Notes: generated by a model not told the origin, from the sequence alone. A stretch of 36,136 nt of DNA from an uncultured Devosia sp. (GCF_913055165.1 NZ_CAJXJS010000039.1:1-36136), one strand, 5' to 3'. Shown: positions 7,206 through 16,635, counted from the stretch's first letter. Translations and numbers: made by a program.

Positions 7206-7657
7206 GTTTCTTCCGATTCCTCGGCAGCTTTGCCGCGAATCTGGTTGCGCAATATGGTACGGTCGCGGCTCGAGACGCCGATCAGCTCGGCAATGCGCCA
7301 GACCATATTGTCTTCCAGCTCATGGTTTTGCCGGTCGGCGAAGACCACGGTCCACATCATGCGGATGATCTCGATGCGGTCATCCATCTCCAGCTGGGTC
7401 AAGCCGCTGGTGAATTTGTAGAAATCCACCGCCTCGGCATCGCGCTTCTGGGCTTCGCGCACGAGCCTGTCGACGGCGGGTTCATCCAGATCATAATGAT
7501 CCATCAGGGCCCCGCGAATGGCCCGGCGCTCTTCGTCCTGCATGGCGCCATCGACCGCAGCCAGATGCACGAGGAGCGCGGCGACGGCCAGCTTCGGATC
7601 GTGCAGATCGGGCGGGGCTTCGGGCTTTGAAAACAATCGGGTCAGGGCCTCGAACAT
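7202..7657 (-). CDS. TerB-like (tellurite resistance B family) protein
   Basis: A 151-residue all-helical cytoplasmic protein of the TerB-like superfamily. It shows the family pattern of acidic helices: LAVAALLVHLAAVDGAMQDEE near residues 23-43 and IIRMMWTVVFADRQNHELEDNMVWRIAELIGVS near 97-130. The superfamily is thought to bind metal ions or act as a scaffold near membranes; the single-domain chromosomal version has no proven role and is not evidence for tellurite resistance here. It converges with the secreted protein gene, overlapping it by 4 bp. Confidence 0.88.
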   Translation of the reverse strand: MFEALTRLFSKPEAPPDLHDPKLAVAALLVHLAAVDGAMQDEERRAIRGALMDHYDLDEPAVDRLVREAQKRDAEAVDFYKFTSGLTQLEMDDRIEIIRMMWTVVFADRQNHELEDNMVWRIAELIGVSSRDRTILRNQIRGKAAEESEET

Positions 7658-7856
7658 GGCGATCAGCCTTCCTCGGGGTCAAGGGTTTGTCGGGTTGCTG
7701 CGCGCCGGGAGGCGGACGGGCCGAGACTTAGTCATAAGTGGCAGAGGCTCAATGGGGTTCGTGCCACTCTCACGCGGTCTTGACCGTTTTGATGCAGTCC
7801 CGCCACACCGGGCTGCGCAAAAGGGACTCGACTCCGGCGAGATTCGGAGTCTAAAT

Positions 7857-7871
7857 GTTCTTGTTTTGTTC
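7857..7871 (+). promoter_or_regulatory. LexA (SOS) box of the imuA-imuB-dnaE2 operon
   Basis: GTTCTTGTTTTGTTC is an exact direct repeat GTTC-N7-GTTC, the alphaproteobacterial LexA consensus, unlike the palindromic site of E. coli. It ends 18 bp before the imuA start, where bound LexA would block initiation. It predicts derepression of the whole cassette after DNA damage. Confidence 0.9.
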
Positions 7872-7889
7872 GTATAGACCATTCGCACC

Positions 7890-8699
7890 ATGCAGACTCA
7901 GAGCCGCCAACAGCGCCTTGCCGCGCTGCGGGATATCATTGCCGATATTGAGCGCAAACCGGCGCTGGCCGGGATGCAGGCGCGTCCGTTCGGAGCCGAT
8001 GGGGAGGGCTTTCCTCGCCTGCCCGGTGGCCTGTTGCAGGAGGTTTTTACCGATGCTGTCCGCAATGGCGGGACGAGTCTGGCCTTTGCGCTGGGCCAGG
8101 CCAAGGCCCTGCTGACCCCGAGGCGCCTGGCCGTGCTCTATCTGCAGCTGGATAAGGATGCGCAGTTCTTCGGCCTGCCTTATGGACCGGGGCTGTCCAG
8201 CTTCGGCTTCGACCCGGCCCAGCTGGTCCTCGTGCGCGCCGCCGATATGCAGGACCTGTTCTGGGTGGCCGAAGAAGCGCTGGCCTGCCGGGCGGTCGCC
8301 GGCATCGTGGCGGACATCGGTGGGGCACCCGAGGCTCTCGACTTCACCATCAGCCGGCGGTTGAGCCTGCGCACGGTTGAAAGCGGCACATCCCTTTTTC
8401 TCTTGCGCTATGGCACCGAACGGCAGGCCAGCGCGGCGCATCTGCGCTGGCATCTGATGCCGCAGCGGTCAGGGCGGAAGGCCTTTGACGACCGGGCGCC
8501 TGGCGCCGCCCGTTGGAGCCTCAAACTCGAAAAGGGCAATGCCGGCCAGCACAAGAGCGAATGGATATTGGAGTGGACAGGAAATGCGTTCAAATCCCTC
8601 CCAAACTGGATTGGCATTGCAGCCCAGTCTCCATCTGGAACGCCGGTTTCTCTGTCTGCATCTGCCTTACTGGCCAACCCAATATCTCAAGCGGGTTGA
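7890..8699 (+). CDS. imuA: ImuA, SOS mutagenesis protein (RecA-like fold)
   Basis: A 269-residue first gene of the mutagenesis cassette. ImuA is a distant RecA relative that works with ImuB and DnaE2 in error-prone synthesis past DNA lesions. The sequence shows the family pattern: an N-terminal helix (ALRDIIADIER), FPRLPGGLLQEVF, the central ALLTPRRLAVLYLQ and GLSSFGFDPAQLVLVRA, VAEEALACRAVAGIVADIGG, LDFTISRRLSLRTVESGTSLFLLR, and the tail RWSLKLEKG...EWILEW. No canonical Walker A motif is present. A LexA box precedes it. The 3' end overlaps imuB extensively: the stop at 8699 lies inside the region encoding the conserved N-terminus of ImuB, so the two are translationally coupled. Confidence 0.92.
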   Translation: MQTQSRQQRLAALRDIIADIERKPALAGMQARPFGADGEGFPRLPGGLLQEVFTDAVRNGGTSLAFALGQAKALLTPRRLAVLYLQLDKDAQFFGLPYGPGLSSFGFDPAQLVLVRAADMQDLFWVAEEALACRAVAGIVADIGGAPEALDFTISRRLSLRTVESGTSLFLLRYGTERQASAAHLRWHLMPQRSGRKAFDDRAPGAARWSLKLEKGNAGQHKSEWILEWTGNAFKSLPNWIGIAAQSPSGTPVSLSASALLANPISQAG

Positions 8700-10260
8700 T
8701 CCCGACCTCAAGGCGCCCCTGGTTCTTTATGAAAAGATCAAGGGCGGGTTACGGCTTGTGGCCCTCGATCCGGACGCCGACCGGGAGGGGTTGCGTCTCG
8801 GCCAGGCTCTCGCTGACGCCCGGGCCATGGTACCCAGCCTGACCGTGATGGAACAGGATAGCGCGCGTCTCGCCTCGGCCTTTGCCGCATTTGCCGATTG
8901 GCATTCCAATGCCAGCCCCTTGGTCACGGTGCTGCAGGACAAGACCCCTTTTGGCGATCTCATCCTCGACATTACCGGGGTTGCCCATCTCTTTGGCGGG
9001 GAGGCGGCCATGCTGGATATGGTCCTGAGCCGCCTGCAGACCCTGAACTATACCGTATCCGGTGCCATTGCCCCGACCATTGGTGCGGCTTGGGCCGTCA
9101 GCCACTCTGCAAAGAGCGCCATTATCTCCACTGAACAACTGGTGGAGACCATGGATGGCCTGCCGGTGGCGGCCCTGCGGCTTGAGGAGAGCCAGATCAG
9201 TCTTCTGGCCCAGATGGGGTTAAAGACCATTGGCGAATTGCGGACGCGGCCGCGCAAGCCGCTGCTGGCGCGGTTTGGCGCCTCACTGATCCTGCGCCTC
9301 GATCAGGCCTATGGTCATATTGAAGAACGGATGACGCCGCGCCTGCCGCCGGCGGAGCATTTCGTCGACCGCAAATTCTTTGAGCCCATCTCCACCCTTG
9401 AGGATGTGCTGTTAACGACAGAGGGCCTGGCGCAAAAGCTGGCGCGGAGGCTGGAAGTCCAGGGTTTGGGGGCCCAGACCTTCCATCTGTTTCTTTATCG
9501 GGTCGATCACAAGGTCATGACCCTTTCGCTCAATGCTGCCCGGCTGACACGCGATGCAGAGCATATCGCGAGCCTGTTCCGGCACCGCGCCCAACGGCTG
9601 GAGCAGGAAAATTATGACCCGGGTTTCGGCATAGATCTGGTGCGTCTGGCCGCAGCTTCGCTTGACCGGCTCGATCCCGGCCAGACCGGAGTGTTCGAAA
9701 CCGATACGGGGGCCAGGGATATCGAGCAGTTGACGGACCGCCTGGCCAGCCGCCTGGGTACGCTGAGCGTCTTGAAGACCGAGCTGATGGCCAGCCATAT
9801 TCCGGAACAGGCCGCGCGCCTGGTGCCGGCACTGGTGCATCAGCCCCAGGACATTGGCCTGTCCAGCGACCGTCACCGGCCCTTGCGCCTTCTGCCGCAA
9901 CCCGAGCCTGTCGCCATCAATGCCGAAGTGCCCGATGGTTTACCGGCCTCGATGATCTGGCGGCGGCAGCAATACCGCCTGATCAAGGCCGCCGGGCCCG
10001 AGCGGATCAGCGCCGAATGGTGGCGCAGCGGCAAGCGGCTGGAGCTGGTGCCAGCCGCACATGCCAGATCGGACGAGCCGGGCGAAAAGCCCAAGCCATC
10101 GCCCTATATGCCCGATCTGCCGCCCTTTGATCCGATGAGCGGCATGCGCGATTACTATGTGGTCGAGGATGGCGCCGGACATCGCTTCTGGGTGTTTCGC
10201 CAGGGGCTGTATGGCGGTTCGATTCATCCCGTCTGGTATCTGCACGGGATATTTCCATGA
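8584..10260 (+). CDS. imuB: ImuB, non-catalytic Y-family polymerase-like protein
   Basis: A 558-residue protein related to Y-family polymerases. In the cassette ImuB is the adaptor that links DnaE2 and ImuA to the beta clamp. The N-terminal strand reads FLCLHLPYWPTQ where active polymerases have the first catalytic aspartate, and the region DLILDITGVAHLFGG lacks the SIDE motif, so it is expected to be inactive. A helix-hairpin-helix-like segment follows (LAQMGLKTIGELRTRPRKPLLARFG, about residues 210-235), then the little-finger region, and the typical C-terminal end RDYYVVEDGAGHRFWVFR...WYLHGIFP. The ATG at 8584 was chosen because AGGA precedes it closely and the conserved core begins about 20 residues later. 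It overlaps imuA by 116 bp and dnaE2 by 4 bp (ATGA). Confidence 0.93.
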   Translation: MRSNPSQTGLALQPSLHLERRFLCLHLPYWPTQYLKRVDPDLKAPLVLYEKIKGGLRLVALDPDADREGLRLGQALADARAMVPSLTVMEQDSARLASAFAAFADWHSNASPLVTVLQDKTPFGDLILDITGVAHLFGGEAAMLDMVLSRLQTLNYTVSGAIAPTIGAAWAVSHSAKSAIISTEQLVETMDGLPVAALRLEESQISLLAQMGLKTIGELRTRPRKPLLARFGASLILRLDQAYGHIEERMTPRLPPAEHFVDRKFFEPISTLEDVLLTTEGLAQKLARRLEVQGLGAQTFHLFLYRVDHKVMTLSLNAARLTRDAEHIASLFRHRAQRLEQENYDPGFGIDLVRLAAASLDRLDPGQTGVFETDTGARDIEQLTDRLASRLGTLSVLKTELMASHIPEQAARLVPALVHQPQDIGLSSDRHRPLRLLPQPEPVAINAEVPDGLPASMIWRRQQYRLIKAAGPERISAEWWRSGKRLELVPAAHARSDEPGEKPKPSPYMPDLPPFDPMSGMRDYYVVEDGAGHRFWVFRQGLYGGSIHPVWYLHGIFP

Positions 10261-13200
10261 GCCAGATTGTTGCGCTCCAGCCCCAAAGGCCGGCATCGCC
10301 GAGGGCGCGTGTGGCAGCGCCCGGCTTTGCCGAATTGATCATCACCAGCAATTTCTCCTTCCTGCGTTCGGGCTCGCATCCCGAAGAGCTGGTGGCCAGC
10401 GCCATGCATATGGGCATGAGCGCGCTGGGACTGTGTGATCGCAACAGCTTTGCCGGCATCGTCCGGGGCTATGTTACCGCGCGGGACAACAAAGACGTCA
10501 GCCCCGGTTTCCGCTATCTGGTTGGGGTGCGGCTGTGTTTTTCTGATGGAACGCCCGATATCATCGCCTATCCGACCGACCGGGCGGCCTATGGGCGATT
10601 GTGCAAACTCCTCACCATCGGCAACAAGCGCGGCGACAAGGGCAATCCCGATATCCGCTTCGACGATCTTTTCGGGGACAGTGATCCGGCCTTTGCGCAG
10701 GAATACGGGCCGCACGAAAATTTCGCTCAGGGGCAGCTCTTTATCCTCGTGCCGGACGAGCGCGACTGGGGGGTGACGGAAAGCACGCTGGAACGGCTGG
10801 CCGCCCAGGCGCCTGGCAGGGTGTGGGTGGCGGGCGTGGTGCGCTTCGACGGCCAGGACCGGGCGCGTCTCAATCGTGTCGACAGCCTGGCCCGGCGGCA
10901 TGGTGCCCGGATGATTGCCAGCAATGACGTGGCCTATCATGAGCCTGACCGGCATATGGTGCTCGACGTGGTCACCTGCATCCGCGAGCATCTGACCCTG
11001 GATGAGGCCGGGCTGGCCCTATCGGTCAATGCCGAAAGGCACCTCAAGGCACCGGCGGAAATGGCCCGGCTTTTTGCCGAACATCCCGATGCCATTGCCC
11101 AGACGCAGGATTTCATCGCCCGCATCGGCTTTTCGCTCGACCAGCTCGAATACAACTATCCCGAGGAAACCATTGGCAATGGCGAAACCGCGCAAGAGAC
11201 GCTGGAGCGGCTGACCTGGGCGGGCGCGGCCAAAAGATTTCCGGAAGGGTTTCCCCCAGGCACCGAAAACCAGATCCGGGACGAGCTGAAGCTGATCGAT
11301 GAGAAGGGCTATGCCGCCTATTTTCTGACCGTGCACGATATCGTGCAATTTGCCCGCCACGAGAAAGGCATTCTGTGCCAGGGGCGCGGCTCGGCGGCCA
11401 ATTCGACCGTCTGCTATTGCCTGGAAATTACCGAAGTCGATCCGCGCAAGGCCAATCTGGTCTTTGGCCGCTTCATCTCCACCGAACGCGACGAGCCGCC
11501 GGATATCGATGTCGATTTCGAGCATGAGCGGCGCGAAGAGGTGATGCAATATGTCTATCAGAAATATGGTGGCCGGCGGACCGGGCTCACCGCCAATGTC
11601 ATCACCTATCGTTCCAAAAGCGCCATTCGCGAAACCGCCAAGGTTTTCGGGCTCTCCGAAGACATGATCAATGCCTTCAATCAGCTCCATTGGGGCTGGG
11701 GGTCGGGCGTTGATCTGAAAAGCGTTGCGGGCCTCGGGCTCAATCCCGATGACCCGATGCTGGCGCAGATGTTCGAGGTGGTCAAGGTGTTGCGCGGCTT
11801 TCCGCGGCACCTGTCCCAGCATGTAGGCGGCTTCGTCATCACCCGCGATAGCCTGGAAAGCCTGGTGCCGATCAGCAAGTCGGCCATGGACAGCCGCACC
11901 ATTATCGAGTGGAACAAGGACGATATCGACGCGCTCAAAATCCTAAAGGTCGATATCCTCGCTCTCGGGATGCTGACCTGTTTGCGGCGCGCTTTCGAGC
12001 TGATGGATGAGCATTATGGGCACAAGGTGAAGCTCGCCGAGCTGCAGAACGAAGAATTCGTTTTTCCCGAAAGGGCAAGGCCGGTTTACGAGATGACCCA
12101 CCGCGCCGACACGATCGGCGTATTCCAGATCGAAAGCCGGGCGCAGATGTCGATGCTGCCGCGGTTGCGGCCAGAAGTGTTCTACGATCTGGTGATCGAG
12201 GTGGCCATTGTCCGGCCCGGCCCGATCCAGGGCAATATGGTCCATCCCTATCTCCGGCGCCGGCAGGGCATCGACAAGGTCGACTATCCTAGCCCCGAAC
12301 TCGAAGCGGTGCTGCACCGCACGCTTGGCGTGCCGCTGTTTCAGGAACAGGCGATGCAGATCGCCATTGTCGGGGCCGGCTTTTCGCCCGGCAAGGCCGA
12401 TCAGTTGCGCCGGGCCATGGCGGCCTGGCAACGCACCGGCAAACTGGCCCAATTTGCCGATGACTTCATCGGCGGCATGATCGGCAATGGCTATACGCCC
12501 GAATTTGCCAAGCAGAGCTTCGCCCAGATCCAGGGCTTTGCCGAATATGGCTTTCCGGAAAGCCATGCCGCCAGCTTTGCCCTACTGGTCTATGCCTCCT
12601 GCTGGCTCAAATGCCATTATCCCGATGTCTTTGTCTGCGCTTTGCTCAATTCCCAGCCCATGGGGTTTTATGCGCCCAGCCAGCTGGTGCGTGATGCGAC
12701 CGAGCATGGCGTTGAAATCCGCCCTGCCGACATCAATTGCTCAAGCTATGACAGCAGCCTCGAAGAGGATGGCTGGGACATTGGCGCTCATATCTGGCCG
12801 CGTCACGCTGCCATGACGGAGCATATCTGGACCCGCAAGGCGCTGCGCCTGGGACTGCGGCAGGTCGAGGGCCTGGCCGAGAAGGATGCGGCGCGCATCG
12901 TGGAGCGGCGCCGGGATGGCTATAGTTCGGTGCGCGACCTGTGGCTGCGCACCGGCGTTCCCGTTGCCAGCCTCGAAAAACTGGCGCGGGCCGACGCCTT
13001 TGCCTCTCTGGGCCTCAACCGGCGCGAGGCGCTTTGGGCCGTAAAGGGTCTGGTAGGTACCTATGGGGCCGAAACCCTGCCGCTATTTGCGGCCGAGCCA
13101 GCGGTGGCGCCGCCTCAGGAGGAGCAGGCCGGCCTGCCATTGATGGCGCCGGGGGAAGAGGTCATCCACGATTATGCGACCCTCTCGCTCTCGCTCAAGG

Positions 13201-13706
13201 GACACCCGGTCGAATTTCTCAGACCCATGCTGATGGCTCGCGGGACGACGCGCGCCGCCAATCTGGCCGGGGTGGCCAATGACATCGTGGTCGAGGTCGC
13301 GGGCCTAGTATTGGTCCGCCAGCGACCCGGTACGGCCAGCGGGGTGATCTTCGCGACACTCGAAGACGAGACGGGCGTGGCCAATGTCGTGGTCTGGCCA
13401 AAGCTGTTTGCAGATGACCGCCTGCGCAAGATTTTGCTCTCAAGCCGCATGCTGGCTGTGCGCGGCAAGGTGCAATCCGAGCAGGGCGTCATTCATGTCA
13501 TCGCCCAGGATATGGAAGACCTGACCCCACACCTGCTCGATCTCTCGCATGGCAAGGACTTTGGCGACAGGATCGTGGCACGCGCAGACGAGGGCAAATC
13601 GGGTCCGCCGGGCAGCCAGAGCCGTGATCGCCAGGCCATCCGCGAAGAGGACATGGCGCGCCGGCGCGCCTATTCGGCTATGCCCAAAGGCCGCAATTTC
13701 CATTAG
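10257..13706 (+). CDS. dnaE2: Error-prone DNA polymerase DnaE2 (ImuC)
   Basis: A 1149-residue C-family polymerase, the catalytic partner in SOS-induced mutagenesis. Domains in order: PHP (about 25-290, starting FAELIITSNFSFLRSGSHPEELV), polymerase palm with the catalytic pair in PDIDVDFEHERREEV around residues 415-420, thumb and fingers including VGGFVITRDSLESLVPI and GVFQIESRAQMSMLPRLRP, a helix-hairpin-helix region (about 870-920) and a C-terminal OB fold (about 1005-1070, VEVAGLVLVRQRPGTASGVIF). The C-terminus SRDRQAIREEDMARRRAYSAMPKGRNFH is typical of DnaE2 rather than the replicative DnaE1. It is the last gene of the LexA-controlled cassette and overlaps imuB by ATGA. Confidence 0.97.
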   Translation: MSQIVALQPQRPASPRARVAAPGFAELIITSNFSFLRSGSHPEELVASAMHMGMSALGLCDRNSFAGIVRGYVTARDNKDVSPGFRYLVGVRLCFSDGTPDIIAYPTDRAAYGRLCKLLTIGNKRGDKGNPDIRFDDLFGDSDPAFAQEYGPHENFAQGQLFILVPDERDWGVTESTLERLAAQAPGRVWVAGVVRFDGQDRARLNRVDSLARRHGARMIASNDVAYHEPDRHMVLDVVTCIREHLTLDEAGLALSVNAERHLKAPAEMARLFAEHPDAIAQTQDFIARIGFSLDQLEYNYPEETIGNGETAQETLERLTWAGAAKRFPEGFPPGTENQIRDELKLIDEKGYAAYFLTVHDIVQFARHEKGILCQGRGSAANSTVCYCLEITEVDPRKANLVFGRFISTERDEPPDIDVDFEHERREEVMQYVYQKYGGRRTGLTANVITYRSKSAIRETAKVFGLSEDMINAFNQLHWGWGSGVDLKSVAGLGLNPDDPMLAQMFEVVKVLRGFPRHLSQHVGGFVITRDSLESLVPISKSAMDSRTIIEWNKDDIDALKILKVDILALGMLTCLRRAFELMDEHYGHKVKLAELQNEEFVFPERARPVYEMTHRADTIGVFQIESRAQMSMLPRLRPEVFYDLVIEVAIVRPGPIQGNMVHPYLRRRQGIDKVDYPSPELEAVLHRTLGVPLFQEQAMQIAIVGAGFSPGKADQLRRAMAAWQRTGKLAQFADDFIGGMIGNGYTPEFAKQSFAQIQGFAEYGFPESHAASFALLVYASCWLKCHYPDVFVCALLNSQPMGFYAPSQLVRDATEHGVEIRPADINCSSYDSSLEEDGWDIGAHIWPRHAAMTEHIWTRKALRLGLRQVEGLAEKDAARIVERRRDGYSSVRDLWLRTGVPVASLEKLARADAFASLGLNRREALWAVKGLVGTYGAETLPLFAAEPAVAPPQEEQAGLPLMAPGEEVIHDYATLSLSLKGHPVEFLRPMLMARGTTRAANLAGVANDIVVEVAGLVLVRQRPGTASGVIFATLEDETGVANVVVWPKLFADDRLRKILLSSRMLAVRGKVQSEQGVIHVIAQDMEDLTPHLLDLSHGKDFGDRIVARADEGKSGPPGSQSRDRQAIREEDMARRRAYSAMPKGRNFH

Positions 13707-13763
13707 GGAGCCGTTTGACGCTGTCCTGCCGCGCCCCGTGCCCAAGCCGCACTTAGGGCACTG

Positions 13764-14054
13764 CTAGGACGCCAGCGCGTCAATCCTCCTGGCGAGCTCA
13801 ATGTCTTTTTCGCTCAACCCGCCGGCGTCGTGGGTCGTCAGGTGAATGGACACCTTGTTGTAGACATTGGACCAGTCGGGATGGTGCCCGGCCTTTTCGG
13901 CCAACAGCGCCACCCGGGCCATGAAGGCGAAGGCTTCGGAAAAATCCTTGAACTTGAATTCGCGGGCAATTGCATCCTGCGCCGGTTCATAGGCCCACTG
14001 GCCGAGCGTGGCCAAAGCTGCCTCCCGGGCTTGAGGGGAGAGTTTATCGATCAT
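13764..14054 (-). CDS. phhB: 4a-hydroxytetrahydrobiopterin dehydratase (pterin-4a-carbinolamine dehydratase)
   Basis: A 96-residue enzyme that dehydrates 4a-hydroxytetrahydropterin, recycling the cofactor of aromatic amino acid hydroxylases. The signature [19 protein letters not shown] contains the active-site histidine pair, followed by [13 protein letters not shown], both nearly invariant in the family. The ATG at 14054 has GGAGG about 6 bp upstream; the open frame upstream to 14168 does not resemble the family. No phenylalanine hydroxylase gene is visible nearby, so the physiological partner is unknown. It converges on dnaE2 with a 57-bp spacer holding only a weak hairpin (13738-13761). 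Confidence 0.94.
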   Translation of the reverse strand: MIDKLSPQAREAALATLGQWAYEPAQDAIAREFKFKDFSEAFAFMARVALLAEKAGHHPDWSNVYNKVSIHLTTHDAGGLSEKDIELARRIDALAS

Positions 14055-14140
14055 GAGAGCCTCCGTGGGGTTGGCTTGCCGGGGAAACGCTTGGACGTTG
14101 AGGACCGCTCCGCAGGGGAACTGCCCAGACCCTGCAAATA

Positions 14141-14155
14141 TTAACCTGTCATTCA
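14141..14155 (+). promoter_or_regulatory. CtrA-like site upstream of GGDEF-EAL gene
   Basis: TTAA-CCTGTCA-TTCA matches the CtrA consensus TTAA-N7-TTAA at 7 of 8 positions. It lies in the divergent spacer between phhB and the GGDEF-EAL gene, about 95 bp before the latter. Single sites of this quality can occur by chance. Confidence 0.25.
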
Positions 14156-14249
14156 GCCTGCAGTCCAAATCGCGGCGACGGAAAATCCTTCCAGCAAGGG
14201 CTTGTTAAGGCCTCGCCCCCCCAAATGGCGTAGTCATAGGGAAATTTCC

Positions 14250-16544
14250 GTGCTGAACTCAGCCAGAAGGACAATGCCGGCCTTGGACTATGTGTCCATT
14301 GTGCGCTCGGTCTACGGCGACCGTGCGGCGATGCTTGGCGGCGTCTTTGCCACCGCCACGACCTCCGGCCTGGCGGCCTACAGCACCCAGTCCGCCGCCC
14401 TTTATGTCATCACCGCCGCCTTCCTGGTGATCGGGTTCATCCGCGATGCGAACACGCGTGCCTTCTGGCGCGCCTCGATTGCCAATGACGATGTCGTCGC
14501 GGCAGAGCGCTGGGAGACCCGGGCCGTTTGGACCGGTGGACCGCTGGCGCTGACCTATGGGCTCTGGTGCCTGATTTCGATGGGTTTCGTGCGCGATCCG
14601 TTTGCCGAGCTTTCCAGCGCGTCCATCACCATCGCCGTCACCGTGGGCATTGTGGCCCGCAATTTCGGTCTTGACCGGCTCGTGACCATTCAGACCAGCC
14701 TGGTCATCATTCCACTTTCGATCGGCTATGTGCTGCTGGGCGATCTCAACCATATCGTCCTTGCGGCGATGCTGGCGGTCATGCTGGTCAGTTTCCGCAA
14801 GCTGGCCGGCGATATCCGGGCGATCCTGCTGGCGGCCGTGCATGGACGCGAGGAGGCCTCGCGCCTTGCTGCGGAACTGGATATCGCCATAACGACGCTG
14901 GAGCATGGCCTGTGCATGCTCGACGAGAACGGCCTGGTCACCGTTGCCAATGAGCGGGCCAGCAGTGTCTTTGCCATGCTGGGAATCCGCCAGCTTGCCA
15001 ACCAGCCATTCGGCTCGGTGCTGGCCGCCTTGGGGGCCACAAACCGTGTGCCGCGTACCGCCATTGAACAGCTCGGCAGCATGATCTCCCGCCGCGCCTC
15101 GGGCAAGGTGCTGCTCTCGCTCAGCCCCGGGCGGTACTACGAAGTCACCATCAGCTCGCGCGGCAAGCGCAGCGTCCTGCTGTTCGAAGATATCAGCGAG
15201 CGCGTCGAGGCCGAGGAACGCATCAGCTATATGGCCCGCCATGACACGCTGACCAACCTGCCCAACCGCAACTATTTCGGCGAACTGGCGCATGAGGACC
15301 TCGAAGTCCGCGCCGCATCGGGCACGTCCAGCGCCTTGATGATCTTTGACATTGACGAGTTCAAGCACGTCAATGACAGCTTCGGCCATGTGATCGGCGA
15401 CAAGCTTTTGCGCCAGACGGCGAACCGCCTGCGTGAGACCCTGCCCGAGGGAACGACGCTGGCGCGCCTGGGCGGCGACGAATTCATCGCATTGTCTGGG
15501 CATGATGCCGAGCAGACCCGTGCCGATGTGCAGCGTGTGCTGGATGCCTTCCAGCAACCCTTCGTGCTTGATGGCCACCATCTATCGGCCAAGGTCAGCA
15601 TTGGCGTGGTGACCAGCCTGGCCAGCCAGGACGATCTGGATGAACTGATGACCAAGGCTGATTTGGCGCTTTATGCGGCCAAGGGCGAAGGCAAAGGGCG
15701 CAGCCAGTTCTTCCATGCGCAGATGGACATCGACTATCACTACCGCCAGCGTCTCAAGACCGATCTTCGCGAGGCGGTGGCGGCCGGCGAGTTGACACTG
15801 GTGTTCCAGCCCCTGCTCGACATCACCACGCGTCGGGTCGTCTCCTGCGAGGCGCTGGCGCGCTGGACGCATCCCGAGCTTGGTCCCATCGCCCCGGCGA
15901 CCTTCATTCCGCTGGCCGAGGAAATGGGGATGATCTCCGACATCACGGCCTTTGTGGTGCGCAATGCGGTGGCCCAATGCAGCCAGTGGGCCGGCGATAT
16001 CGGCGTGGCCGTCAATGTGTCGGCACGGGACTTCCGTGGCCTGGACCTGCCAGCCCTGGTGGACGAGGCCCTGGCGGCCGCCAATCTCCCGGCACATCGG
16101 CTTGAGCTTGAGGTCACCGAGACGGCTGTGATCGAAGAGCGCGAACTCGCCCAAAGCGTGCTGCAGAACCTGTCCGAACGCGGCATTGTCATCGCCCTGG
16201 ATGATTTCGGCACCGGATATTCCTCGCTGAGCTACCTCAGCGCACTGCCCTTCGCCAAGCTCAAGATCGACCGGTCCTTCGTGCAGGACATTGCCAGTGA
16301 TGCGCGGGCCATGAGCCTGCTGTCCAATGTGGCGCGGCTGGGCCGGGATTTGGATCTGGTGGTGGTGGCGGAGGGCGTCGAAACCGAGGAACAGCTCAAT
16401 GCCATGCTCGACCACACCGGCATCCAGCAGGTTCAGGGCTATTTCTTCAGTCGCCCCTTGCCCGCGCGGGATATTGCCGAGCTGATCGGCAGGCTGAACG
16501 GCAAGGGTGTGCCGCTGGCCCCGGCGAATCGTAAACATGGTTAA
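14250..16544 (+). CDS. Membrane-anchored GGDEF-EAL (cyclic di-GMP) protein
   Basis: A 764-residue bifunctional-type protein of cyclic di-GMP turnover. Order: an N-terminal membrane region with about five to six helices (residues 25-190), a short coiled linker, a PAS-like segment (ITTLEHGLCMLDENGLVTVANERA, about 215-310), GGDEF (GGDEF at 408-412, intact) and EAL (CEALARW with E534, plus DDFGTGYSSLSYL, LKIDRSFV and AEGVET). Both active-site motifs are complete, so it could make or degrade the messenger, and which dominates cannot be read from sequence. The GTG at 14250 has AGGGA about 7 bp upstream; ATG at 14274 is an alternative. It precedes the FeeM-like gene by 139 bp on the same strand. Confidence 0.93.
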   Translation: MLNSARRTMPALDYVSIVRSVYGDRAAMLGGVFATATTSGLAAYSTQSAALYVITAAFLVIGFIRDANTRAFWRASIANDDVVAAERWETRAVWTGGPLALTYGLWCLISMGFVRDPFAELSSASITIAVTVGIVARNFGLDRLVTIQTSLVIIPLSIGYVLLGDLNHIVLAAMLAVMLVSFRKLAGDIRAILLAAVHGREEASRLAAELDIAITTLEHGLCMLDENGLVTVANERASSVFAMLGIRQLANQPFGSVLAALGATNRVPRTAIEQLGSMISRRASGKVLLSLSPGRYYEVTISSRGKRSVLLFEDISERVEAEERISYMARHDTLTNLPNRNYFGELAHEDLEVRAASGTSSALMIFDIDEFKHVNDSFGHVIGDKLLRQTANRLRETLPEGTTLARLGGDEFIALSGHDAEQTRADVQRVLDAFQQPFVLDGHHLSAKVSIGVVTSLASQDDLDELMTKADLALYAAKGEGKGRSQFFHAQMDIDYHYRQRLKTDLREAVAAGELTLVFQPLLDITTRRVVSCEALARWTHPELGPIAPATFIPLAEEMGMISDITAFVVRNAVAQCSQWAGDIGVAVNVSARDFRGLDLPALVDEALAAANLPAHRLELEVTETAVIEERELAQSVLQNLSERGIVIALDDFGTGYSSLSYLSALPFAKLKIDRSFVQDIASDARAMSLLSNVARLGRDLDLVVVAEGVETEEQLNAMLDHTGIQQVQGYFFSRPLPARDIAELIGRLNGKGVPLAPANRKHG

Positions 16545-16565
16545 CTTCCGTTAACGTTTTGATAA
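16541..16565 (+). promoter_or_regulatory. CtrA-like site pair at the GGDEF-EAL 3' end
   Basis: GTTAAC occurs twice around TTCC (TTAA-N6-TTAA, 16541-16554), and TTAA-CGTTTTG-ATAA at 16551-16565 matches the CtrA consensus at 7 of 8 positions. The stretch spans the GGDEF-EAL stop codon and lies about 120-140 bp before the FeeM-like gene. Binding is inferred from motif only. Confidence 0.3.
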
Positions 16566-16635
16566 CCAAATGTTTTTGGTGATGAATCGCGCTCAAGTGG
16601 CCGCAGCATTGTGATTTTTCCGAATGCGGAAATCC

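Noticed and set aside
7202..7657. Tellurite resistance operon
   Set aside because: Only a single TerB-like domain is present and no other ter genes are nearby.
13738..13761. Terminator between dnaE2 and phhB
   Set aside because: The only inverted repeat (GTGCCC/GGGCAC) has a 12-base loop and no T run, too weak to call.
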